Source: Pseudomonadota bacterium (lineage in GTDB: Bacteria; Pseudomonadota; Alphaproteobacteria; Rhizobiales; Hyphomicrobiaceae). Taken from it: a stretch of 12,711 nucleotides of DNA. Positions 5,804 to 12,307 of the stretch are shown in pieces. The stretch spans positions 1 through 12,711 of the forward strand of contig JAEYYQ010000470.1 of the NCBI GenBank assembly GCA_023428365.1, in the 5' to 3' direction. The notes below the pieces were generated by a model that was not told where the DNA came from, did no database searches, and worked only from the letters and a program-made list of their open reading frames with translations. Position numbers and translations under genes: made by a program. How positions within the stretch are numbered: position 1 is the stretch's first letter; each line of letters starts with the position of its first letter.

Positions 5804-7185
5804 CGACGTGCGATGTCCTTATCATCGGCGCAGGCCCCGCAGGCATGGCTGCAGCGATGCGCCTGCGCGAGGCTCAGGTTGATGTCATCGTGGTCGACGA
5901 TGCGAGGGCGCCCGGCGGGCAGGTCTGGCGTGCTGCCGAGCAGACTAACGACATCGCGGCGGCTCTCGGAGCCGAATACAGCAATGGACGTGACGTCATC
6001 GCACGGTTTCGTGCGTCAGGTGCCCGATATTTTCCGGAAACGGAAGTCTGGCGGCTGGATAGCGGTTGGAATGCGTTCACCAAGCATCACGGGATTATTG
6101 ATTGTATTAACGCGAAGGCGATCGTGCTTGCTACCGGTGCCTTCGAGCGGCCTGTTCCTTTTCCGGGCTGGATGCTTCCTGGCGTCTTGACGGTCGGCGC
6201 AGCGCAGACATTGCTAAAATCTGCGCATCAGATTCCACAGGACGGTGTTTGGATTGCCGGCTCGGGTCCGCTGGTTCTGCTTTACATTGCGCAGCTTCGC
6301 GCTTTGGGTGGCCGGATTGCTGGCTGGCTGAATACGGCTCCAAAATCCAACCTGTGGGCGGCGACAAAGCATTGGCCCGCAATCCTTCGCAATGTTCCTG
6401 ATTTCGCCAAGGGCGTGACATGGCGTACCCAACTTGCGCTGTCGAGCGTTCCGGTGATCAACATTAGTGATATTACGGCCGAAGGAGACGGCCGACTGGA
6501 AACAATCACCTACACGACCACTGGCGGAAAGAAGGTTGAGGTCGGCGCTAACTTACTTTTGGTGCACGAAGGGGTCGTGCCGAATATTCACGCTACCGTT
6601 GCCCTCGGTTGCGAGCATCACTGGAACAGCCAACAGCAGTGCTTTGTCCCTCGGCTTGATGCTTTCCGCATGGCTTCTCGCTCCAATCTTTACGTGGTCG
6701 GTGACGGTGGCGGTATTCTTGGAGCCCGAGCAGCACGCCGAACCGGAGAACTCGCAGCACTCGGTATTCTGAAACAAACAGGCAAGATTTCCGCGCAAGA
6801 TTGCACGCGGGAGGCGGGCGGCCTGCGCACTCATCTTGATCGAGAGATCGCGTTCCGTCGCTTTCTCGATACGCTTTTCCTCCCTCGCCGATCCGTGTTG
6901 GTCCCAGAGGGTGATACCATCGTATGCCGCTGTGAGGAGGTGAGCGCACGCAGCATTTGCGACGCCGCTCGCGTTCCCGGCTCCGGTCCCAACCAAGTCA
7001 AGGCGTTCACGCGCGCGGGGATGGGTCCATGCCAAGGACGGCAGTGTGGACTCACGATTTCGCAAATTATTGCTGCGACGAGCGGAAAAGAAATGGATCG
7101 CGTCGGTTATCTAAATATCCGGCCACCACTCAAGCCGATCACAGTCGGTGAAATCGCGCGAGCTACGGAGTTCGACATCATTTAG
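5800..7185 (+). CDS. FAD/NAD(P)-type oxidoreductase subunit with C-terminal BFD-like [2Fe-2S] domain, HcnB / alpha type
   Basis: A 461-aa pyridine-nucleotide-disulfide-oxidoreductase-like protein. The first dinucleotide fold has GAGPAG (10-15) and the APGGQVWR segment (37-44). ATGAFERP (111-118) is the conserved return strand, a second Rossmann motif GSGPL follows (154-158), and the FAD-closing motif is GDGGGILGA (301-309). The C-terminal ~85 residues form a bacterioferritin-associated-ferredoxin-like domain with four cysteines: Cys376 and Cys378 (CRCEE), then Cys411 and Cys416 (CQGRQC). It matches HcnB, octopine oxidase A and the alpha subunit of D-hydroxyproline dehydrogenases. Together with the two preceding genes it should build a complex with two flavins and two iron-sulfur clusters that hands electrons to the respiratory chain. 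It is the last gene of the operon; ATGA overlap at its start. Confidence 0.9.
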   Translation: MTTCDVLIIGAGPAGMAAAMRLREAQVDVIVVDDARAPGGQVWRAAEQTNDIAAALGAEYSNGRDVIARFRASGARYFPETEVWRLDSGWNAFTKHHGIIDCINAKAIVLATGAFERPVPFPGWMLPGVLTVGAAQTLLKSAHQIPQDGVWIAGSGPLVLLYIAQLRALGGRIAGWLNTAPKSNLWAATKHWPAILRNVPDFAKGVTWRTQLALSSVPVINISDITAEGDGRLETITYTTTGGKKVEVGANLLLVHEGVVPNIHATVALGCEHHWNSQQQCFVPRLDAFRMASRSNLYVVGDGGGILGARAARRTGELAALGILKQTGKISAQDCTREAGGLRTHLDREIAFRRFLDTLFLPRRSVLVPEGDTIVCRCEEVSARSICDAARVPGSGPNQVKAFTRAGMGPCQGRQCGLTISQIIAATSGKEMDRVGYLNIRPPLKPITVGEIARATEFDII

Positions 7186-7239
7186 CCTCAGCAAAGCTCG
7201 CACTCCGACTGACCCGCCACGATTTGATTCAGATCGGTG

Positions 7240-7256
7240 AGGGCACGGGGTGCCCT
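7240..7256. terminator. Stem-loop between convergent operons, possible weak bidirectional terminator
   Basis: AGGGCAC-GGG-GTGCCCT forms a perfect 7-bp GC-rich stem with a 3-nt loop, within the 80-bp gap where the plus-strand operon (ends 7185) meets the minus-strand operon (ends 7266). Its position suits transcription termination for both. There is no U-tract on either side, so it is not a textbook intrinsic terminator; it may act as a transcript-end stabiliser or with Rho. The remainder of the gap shows nothing else recognisable. Confidence 0.4.
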
Positions 7257-7265
7257 TGTCGATCC

Positions 7266-8894
7266 TCAAGCTGCAGCTTCGCTGGGAACCTCTCCTCGTT
7301 CGTCGAGGATGAGGCTAGCACCGCGTAAGCCGATCATGAGCGAGGCGGCGTTGGTGTTGGCCGATGTGATCTTGGGCATGATCGAGGCGTCGATCACCCG
7401 CAGCCCCTCGACGCCGTGGACCCGAAGTTGCGGATCGACAACGGCTCCTTCGCCCTCGCCCATGCAGCAGGTCCCGACAGGATGAAACACGGTGCCGCCG
7501 TGTGACCGTACGAACTTCAACAGGTCTTCGTCCGTCAACACATCGTTTCCGGGCAAAACCTCTCGCCGCCAAAGGTCGCGGAAGGCAGGCTGCTGGAATA
7601 TCTCACGCAGCATCTTCACGCCGGCGACCGCCACCTGGCGATCGCGTTCCGTTGACAGGTAACGCGGTTCGATCTGCGGCTCAGCGAGAGGATCGGCGCT
7701 GCGAATGCGGAGGCGCCCGCGTGACTCCGGATGGCACTGCCACATGGCTGCGGTGAAGCCAGCGTAGCTGTGGAGCGGATCGCCGGGCTTGTCCACGGAC
7801 AGCGGCATGACATTGAATTGCACGTCAGGCCTGCCGTTTTGCGCAAACGGTGAGCACGCCGCACCGCCGACCTGCCCCGCACCGATGGTGAGCGGACCAC
7901 GCCCTTGGGACAGCCATTGCCAGCCCATGCGCGCGAGTGCAATCGGGTTGCGGACATCCTTGTTCAAAGACTGGCGTGACTTGAGCTCGACGATGGTGCG
8001 AGCCTGATAATGATCCTGCAGGTTTTCGCCTACGCCGGGCAGGTCAACCGCGATGGGAATGTCGAGTGAACGCAGATAGTCCGCGTGACCGATACCGGAA
8101 AGCTGCAGGATCTGAGGCGACTGCAGCGCGCCGGCCGCGAGGATCACCTCGCGTGCGGCTCGCGCGGTTTGACGCTCGCGTCCGGATGCCCATTCCATGC
8201 CGATGGCGCGCGTGCTCTCAAGCAGAATGCGCGTCGCCTGCGCATTCGTAACAACCGTGAGGTTCGCGCGGGAAAGCGCTGGCCGCAGAAAGGCTACGGC
8301 AGAACTCTCCCGCCACCGCTTGCCAATGCTCAGTTGATAGGAGCCGACACCGTACGTCGTCTCGCCATTGAAATCGGGATTAAAGGGAAGACCGAATTGT
8401 TGCGCAGCCTCAATCCACGCGCCGCACATCGGATGATCGTTGCGCAGGAGAGAAACGTTCAGCTCACCGTGCGCACCATGATACTGGCTCGGGGGACCGT
8501 TGAATTGTTCGAGGCGCCGGAAGGAGGGCAGCACATCCTCATAGCTCCATCCCTCGCCGCCAGCCGTGGCCCAGTCGTCGAAATCTTCGTGCTGGCCGCG
8601 AATGAAAATAAGGCCGTTGATGGAACTCGAGCCACCAATCACGCGTCCGCGCGGCCATACCACCGAGCGCCCCGCAGTGCCCTCCGAGGCTTCGGTCGGG
8701 AACAGGCGTGAAAAGCGCTCATCATAGATCGTACGAAAATAGCCGACTGGCAGTTTGAGCCAGAAATTCCGATCCCATCCGCCGGCCTCGAGCAGCAGAA
8801 CCTTGCAGGCCGGATCTGCAGATAGCCGGTTGGCGAGAATGCATCCCGCCGAACCGGCCCCGACAATGATGTAGTCGTATGTCGTGGTACGCAA
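7266..8894 (-). CDS. GMC-family FAD oxidoreductase (choline dehydrogenase-like)
   Basis: A 542-aa alcohol dehydrogenase/oxidase of the glucose-methanol-choline family. It has the N-terminal FAD motif GAGSAG (12-17) with Glu36, GMC signature 1 around GRVIGGSSSING (83-94), signature 2 at AGALQSPQILQLSGIG (254-269), and the catalytic pair His471 (FHPVGTC) and Asn515 (SANTNAAS). The His-Asn pair is the arrangement in choline oxidase and many bacterial relatives. It oxidises a primary or secondary alcohol; no signal peptide is present, so the enzyme is cytoplasmic or loosely membrane-bound. It is tempting to call it BetA, but the context (NitT/TauT transporter, no betaine aldehyde dehydrogenase or BetI) does not support choline. 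The start appears to be TTG at 8894: an in-frame stop lies two codons upstream and no ATG is near the FAD motif. Only 3 nt separate it from the binding-protein stop, suggesting coupled translation. Confidence 0.9.
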   Translation of the reverse strand: MRTTTYDYIIVGAGSAGCILANRLSADPACKVLLLEAGGWDRNFWLKLPVGYFRTIYDERFSRLFPTEASEGTAGRSVVWPRGRVIGGSSSINGLIFIRGQHEDFDDWATAGGEGWSYEDVLPSFRRLEQFNGPPSQYHGAHGELNVSLLRNDHPMCGAWIEAAQQFGLPFNPDFNGETTYGVGSYQLSIGKRWRESSAVAFLRPALSRANLTVVTNAQATRILLESTRAIGMEWASGRERQTARAAREVILAAGALQSPQILQLSGIGHADYLRSLDIPIAVDLPGVGENLQDHYQARTIVELKSRQSLNKDVRNPIALARMGWQWLSQGRGPLTIGAGQVGGAACSPFAQNGRPDVQFNVMPLSVDKPGDPLHSYAGFTAAMWQCHPESRGRLRIRSADPLAEPQIEPRYLSTERDRQVAVAGVKMLREIFQQPAFRDLWRREVLPGNDVLTDEDLLKFVRSHGGTVFHPVGTCCMGEGEGAVVDPQLRVHGVEGLRVIDASIMPKITSANTNAASLMIGLRGASLILDERGEVPSEAAA

Positions 8895-8897
8895 AGC

Positions 8898-9899
8898 TTA
8901 GGCCTTGGTCGCATCCATGAAGATGGTTGGGTCGAAGTACTGCGATGCTGGGATCGGATTCGGAATATTGCCCGTCGCGGCGAAGAAGTCCGTGACCTGC
9001 TGGAGCCAGTTTGTGACGCTTTGATCACCGTAGAGCTTGCGCCACTCCGCAATCGGGAATGCCTTTTGCGCAGCGAACTGCTCTTTGAAATCGACAAGCG
9101 GCACCTGCGGATACTGCTTCTTCTGGAGCACTTCGAGGGCTTCGTCCGTCTTGCTCGTGAGATACTCGTTGCCCTCGCCCCATGCCTTGACAACACGGAC
9201 GAGCACATCGCGGCTCTTGCTGTGGAAGTCGGCGGTGGTGGCCCAGCCGGACATGATGGCCGCCTTGGGATAATAGGCCGAGGCATCGACCAGCATCTTC
9301 GCACCCGGCACTTTGTCACGAACCGTGATGTTGAAGGGAACCCATAGAGCGACGGCCGGCACGGCACCTGAGATAAAGGACGTCACCGCATCGGGCATGC
9401 GCTGATTGAGCAGCTCGATATCCTTGCCGGTCATGTTGTTGGCCTTGAGTGCATTGTCGAGGAATACGTGCGCCGTCGTTCCTGCCGTGGTTGCGATCCG
9501 CTTGCCCTTGAGATCGGCGATCGACTTGATGCCTTGATCCTCGCGCACCCAGAGCTGGGCGGTTGCAAACTCGACGGCATTGGCCAGGAACATCTTGCCC
9601 TGTCCGCGTGCTGGGAAGTTCGATATGACAGCGCCCGTCGAGAGTACGTCGAGGCTGCCACCGATCATGGCCTGGAATATTTCGAGGCCCGTCTGGAACT
9701 GCTTGAACTCGGGCTCGAGGCCGTGCTTGGCGTAAGCGCCAAGATGGTCGGCAAGCCACATCTGGCCATCGACGGCTAACGTGTGCAGATAACCCACACG
9801 GATCTTGGTCTTTGCTTGTGCAATTGCGGGGGCGCCGAGTGTCATGGCGCCAGCTGCTGCAGTTGCCCCATGCAGGAATGTTCTGCGATCCAATCTCAT
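8898..9899 (-). CDS. NitT/TauT-type ABC transporter substrate-binding protein (SsuA/NMT1-like)
   Basis: A 333-aa receptor of the nitrate/sulfonate/taurine class. Residues 1-29 are an export signal with a twin-arginine-like motif (DRRTFLHG, Arg5-Arg6), a hydrophobic stretch, and an APAIAQA end, so Tat export is likely. The mature part has KIRVGYLHTLA (31-41), a MWLADHLGAYAKHGLEPEF-type segment, a central GGSLDVLSTGA and a DLKGKRIATTAGTTAH hinge strand, all standard for SsuA/TauA relatives that bind small anions or carboxylates. The frame is open to 9998, but the true start is next to a strong ribosome site; of two consecutive ATGs, 9899 gives better spacing than 9902. It lies between the ATPase gene (31-nt gap) and the GMC oxidoreductase gene. 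The ligand is not predictable; sulfonate, pyrimidine or aromatic/aliphatic acids all occur in the family. Confidence 0.9.
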   Translation of the reverse strand: MRLDRRTFLHGATAAAGAMTLGAPAIAQAKTKIRVGYLHTLAVDGQMWLADHLGAYAKHGLEPEFKQFQTGLEIFQAMIGGSLDVLSTGAVISNFPARGQGKMFLANAVEFATAQLWVREDQGIKSIADLKGKRIATTAGTTAHVFLDNALKANNMTGKDIELLNQRMPDAVTSFISGAVPAVALWVPFNITVRDKVPGAKMLVDASAYYPKAAIMSGWATTADFHSKSRDVLVRVVKAWGEGNEYLTSKTDEALEVLQKKQYPQVPLVDFKEQFAAQKAFPIAEWRKLYGDQSVTNWLQQVTDFFAATGNIPNPIPASQYFDPTIFMDATKA

Positions 9900-9903
9900 C
9901 ATT

Positions 9904-9911
9904 TCCTCCTT
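9904..9911 (-). promoter_or_regulatory. Strong ribosome binding site deciding the binding-protein start
   Basis: On the minus strand AAGGAGGA precedes tandem ATG codons (9902 and 9899). From GGAGG the spacing is 2 nt to the first ATG and 5 nt to the second, favouring 9899. It is the strongest ribosome site of this operon, consistent with the excess of binding protein that ABC importers usually need over membrane parts. Confidence 0.7.
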
Positions 9912-9930
9912 CGATGTTCTTGCTTCAGGT

Positions 9931-10731
9931 TTATCGTTGCTTCGCTTGTTGCGCGTACTCCTGCATGACGAGACCGCGCACGTGCGCGCGAAGTTCACCG
10001 AACTCCTTGCTTTCGTGCAGGCCTTCGCTGCGCGGATACGAAAAAGGTACGTCGATAATCTCGCGAATGCGCGTCGGCCGCGCGGTCATCACGATGATCC
10101 GGTTCGAGAGATAGACGGCTTCCTCAACGGAATGCGTAATCAGCATCACCGTCTTTCCCTCCGCGGCGAGAACCTGGAGCAATAGATCCTGCATGGCGGT
10201 GCGTGTCTGTGCGTCGAGTGCGCCGAAGGGCTCGTCCATCAGCAGAAACTGCGGCTTGACGGCATAGGCGCGCGCGAGAGCCAGACGTTGTCGCATGCCG
10301 CCGGATAACATGCGCGGCCACGCATCTGCAAAATCGGAAAGTCCCATCAGACGCATGTAGCGCTGACAGATGTCCGCACGCTCCTCCGCGCTGGTGCGAT
10401 TGGCGCGCAGCTTCAAACCAAAGGCAATGTTCTCCTTCACGGAGAGCCAGGGAAAGACGCCGTATTCCTGGAAGATAACGCCGCGATCAGGCCCGGGGCC
10501 GTCAATCGGCTTGCCATCGAGCGTGACCGTTCCGCTCGAGGGATTCATGAAGCCGGCCACGATGTTCATCATCGTCGTCTTGCCGCAACCGGAGGGGCCG
10601 ATGACGGAAACGAATTCGCGATCGTGGATGCTATAGCTTACGCCGTCGACGACCTGCATGTGGCCGCCCGCGGGCTTATCAAACCGTACGGAAACTTTGT
10701 CGAAAACGATGCGCGCCGGTCCGATGGTCAT
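9931..10731 (-). CDS. NitT/TauT-type ABC transporter ATPase (SsuB/TauB-like)
   Basis: A 266-aa ATPase with all motifs intact: Walker A GPSGCGKTT (45-53), Q-loop Gln88 in VIFQEYGVFPW, signature LSGGMRQR (142-149), Walker B FLLMDE (162-167) followed by PFGALD, and switch His200 in LITHSVEEAV. The FPWLSVKENIAFGL and THSVEEAVYLSNRI blocks are diagnostic of the nitrate/sulfonate/taurine transporter ATPases. The frame is open far upstream to 11280, but that stretch lies antisense-frame inside the permease gene and is not coding. The real start is ATG 10731, with AGGAG about 10 nt upstream, overlapping the permease stop as ATGA. It energises uptake with the neighbouring permease and binding protein. 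Confidence 0.94.
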   Translation of the reverse strand: MTIGPARIVFDKVSVRFDKPAGGHMQVVDGVSYSIHDREFVSVIGPSGCGKTTMMNIVAGFMNPSSGTVTLDGKPIDGPGPDRGVIFQEYGVFPWLSVKENIAFGLKLRANRTSAEERADICQRYMRLMGLSDFADAWPRMLSGGMRQRLALARAYAVKPQFLLMDEPFGALDAQTRTAMQDLLLQVLAAEGKTVMLITHSVEEAVYLSNRIIVMTARPTRIREIIDVPFSYPRSEGLHESKEFGELRAHVRGLVMQEYAQQAKQR

Positions 10732-11516
10732 GAAATGCGCTCCTGCCAGGAAACAAAGCGGCGTGCGAGCGCGCGAAGACCGAGGTCCATGAACAGCGCG
10801 ATAAAGCCGATGCAGATAATGCCGACGTAAATGATGTCGAGTTGGAAGAAGGAGCCTGCATTCTGAATGAGTGCGCCAAGGCCCTGTTGGGCTGCGATCA
10901 ACTCGGAGGCAACAAGCGTTGCCCAGGCGACGCCGAGTGCAACGCGCAGTGCTGTCAGCATATGCGGTACGGCGAGCGGAACGATGACCTTGCCGAAGAT
11001 CTCTCCGTCCGAAGCGCCAAGCGTGCGCGCTACGCGCACATAGATGGGACTGATTTGCGAAATGCCCTCGTACATGACGATTACGCCTGCAAAGAAGGAG
11101 GCATAAAAGAGGATGACCGTCTTCGCGAGTTCGTCGACGCCGAAGTAGACGATGACGAGCGGAATGAGGGCGATCGGCGGTAGTGCACGGAAGAAATTGA
11201 TGAGCGGGTCTATGAATGTGCGAACCGTGCGATACCAGCCCAGAATAAAACCGACGGGAACCGCAAGGGCGATGCCGCACAGAACGCCGAGAAACACACG
11301 CTGAGTGGACATGAAAATGTCCATCGGCAACCGGCTGCCCATCAGCTCGACAAACCGCGCCGCGACTTCATGTGGAGTCGGCACGAGAGCGGGATTGATG
11401 AAGCCGCTGTAGTGGATGCCGTACCAACCTGCCAATAAGACAAGCCAAGGCACTATGATAAGAGTAGCTCGACGCACGTTTCCTCGAATTGTTGTTCTTC
11501 GTTCTGGCCCAAACAT
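10728..11516 (-). CDS. NitT/TauT-type ABC transporter permease (SsuC/TauC-like)
   Basis: Inner-membrane subunit of about 262 aa with six predicted helices (near 16-34, 73-96, 105-125, 130-150, 179-203 and 228-250). The EAA-type docking loop is around 163-180 (ARTLGASDGEIFGKVIVP), and FFRALPPIALIPLVIVYFG (108-126) is typical of the SsuC/TauC family. The frame is open to an ATG at 11615, but that start would overlap the divergent regulator. ATG 11516 is the chosen start, although its ribosome site is poor and it lies inside the left arm of the inverted repeat at 11511-11543. A GTG at 11477, with GAGGA just upstream, would still keep the first helix and is a real alternative. It is the first gene of the minus-strand transporter/GMC operon. 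Confidence 0.92.
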   Translation of the reverse strand: MFGPERRTTIRGNVRRATLIIVPWLVLLAGWYGIHYSGFINPALVPTPHEVAARFVELMGSRLPMDIFMSTQRVFLGVLCGIALAVPVGFILGWYRTVRTFIDPLINFFRALPPIALIPLVIVYFGVDELAKTVILFYASFFAGVIVMYEGISQISPIYVRVARTLGASDGEIFGKVIVPLAVPHMLTALRVALGVAWATLVASELIAAQQGLGALIQNAGSFFQLDIIYVGIICIGFIALFMDLGLRALARRFVSWQERIS

Positions 11517-11543
11517 CCTAAACGTACTATGTATAGGATGTTT
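11511..11543. promoter_or_regulatory. Perfect 10-bp inverted repeat, probable GntR operator
   Basis: AAACATCCTA (11511-11520) and TAGGATGTTT (11534-11543) are exact reverse complements separated by 13 nt. Inside lies a smaller dyad CTAT-GT-ATAG (11527-11536). The repeat sits between the divergent permease gene and GntR gene, where a HutC-type regulator would bind to control both directions. TACTAT at 11525-11530 could serve as a plus-strand -10, with TTCTGG 17 bp upstream, but promoter assignment is weak. The left arm covers the chosen permease start codon, so the operator may block both transcription and initiation, or the permease start may be further downstream. Confidence 0.65.
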
Positions 11544-11569
11544 CACGCAAGCCTGTTTAAAGCCCACCG

Positions 11570-12307
11570 ATGCCACAAGCAAGTCATCACATATTCGGCG
11601 GTACGCGCATTCCACGATATGTCCAACTCGCGGACCTCTTTCGACAGCGCGTGGACAAAGGCGTCTGGTTGCCTGGAAGTATCCTGCCTTCCATCGATCA
11701 GCTCATGGAGGAATTCGACGTCGCGCGCGTTACCGTGCGTCAGGCTATCGCGATGCTGGCTGAGGAAGGCCTGCTGTCGCCGCAGCGCGGGCGCGGCACC
11801 TTCGTGACCAGCAAAGCGGCGACGCGGCGTCAACTGCGCGTGGAAACGACGCTCGGTGATCTCGTCACGATGTACCGGGGCGACCAACCCGAGCATGCGA
11901 CGCTGGCTGAAGACATTTCAAGCCCGGTTATCTTCGAGAAAGACGGCATCGCTGCGCCGAAATACTTCCATTTACGGCGCATGCATTCGCGCAATGGCGA
12001 GCGTTATTGCGTCATCTCTATCTACGTCGATCATCGCGTATTCAGGCGCGCGCCGACCCGTTTTCGTCGCGAACTTGCGCTTCCGGTGCTGACATCGCTG
12101 CCAGGGCTAGAGATTGCCTCAGCCAAGCAGACGCTCACGATTTCAACGGCTGACGTCGAGATATCGCGCCTTCTCGGCATTGCTGTGAACTCGCCAATGG
12201 CTGAGGTGCGCCGTGTCATGTGCGGGCCGGATCGCACCGTGATCTACCTCGCCGAGATCAGCTATCGCGGCGATTACATTCACCTGGAAATGGACCTGAA
12301 GCCATGA
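11570..12307 (+). CDS. GntR-family transcriptional regulator, HutC/FarR subfamily
   Basis: A 245-aa regulator. Residues 15-80 form the GntR winged helix: IPRYVQLADLFRQRV, GVWLPGSILPSIDQLMEEF (31-49), the VARVTVRQAIAMLAEEG recognition helix (51-67) and the RGRGTFV wing (73-79). Residues about 92-243 match the UTRA ligand-binding domain of the HutC type, ending with the usual ISYRGDYIHLEMDL strand pair. HutC-type proteins mostly repress and are released by a substrate or early intermediate of the pathway they control. It is divergent from the transporter/GMC operon and shares an ATGA overlap with the enolase-superfamily gene, so it probably controls both. The ATG at 11570 has no clear ribosome site, but no other start keeps the winged helix complete. 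Confidence 0.93.
   Translation: MPQASHHIFGGTRIPRYVQLADLFRQRVDKGVWLPGSILPSIDQLMEEFDVARVTVRQAIAMLAEEGLLSPQRGRGTFVTSKAATRRQLRVETTLGDLVTMYRGDQPEHATLAEDISSPVIFEKDGIAAPKYFHLRRMHSRNGERYCVISIYVDHRVFRRAPTRFRRELALPVLTSLPGLEIASAKQTLTISTADVEISRLLGIAVNSPMAEVRRVMCGPDRTVIYLAEISYRGDYIHLEMDLKP

Noticed and set aside
4390..7185. Hydrogen cyanide synthase (hcnABC).
   Set aside because: The fold and cofactor pattern match, but gene order differs, and the set is embedded in an amino-acid uptake operon with a tautomerase and DadA; the same families serve opine and hydroxyproline oxidation.
8085..8711. 208-residue plus-strand open frame inside the GMC gene.
   Set aside because: It is antisense to a well-supported GMC coding region, with no family features or ribosome site.
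7266..8894. Choline dehydrogenase betA.
   Set aside because: General GMC similarity only; no betB, betI or choline/betaine transporter nearby.
8639..9367. 242-residue minus-strand open frame across the binding-protein/GMC junction.
   Set aside because: It is a frame-shifted shadow of two real genes with Arg/Ser-rich, patternless sequence.
9900..9998. 33-residue N-terminal extension of the NitT/TauT binding protein.
   Set aside because: It would bury the export signal, and a strong ribosome site lies directly before 9899/9902.
9931..11280. Minus-strand open frame extending the ATPase to 449 residues.
   Set aside because: The extra 183 N-terminal residues lie in another frame of the permease gene, are Arg/His-rich and low in pattern; the ATPase homology begins at ATG 10731, which has its own ribosome site.
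8898..11516. Taurine or alkanesulfonate transporter (tauABC/ssuABC).
   Set aside because: Family-level match only; no TauD, SsuD or other sulfonate-cleaving gene is present.
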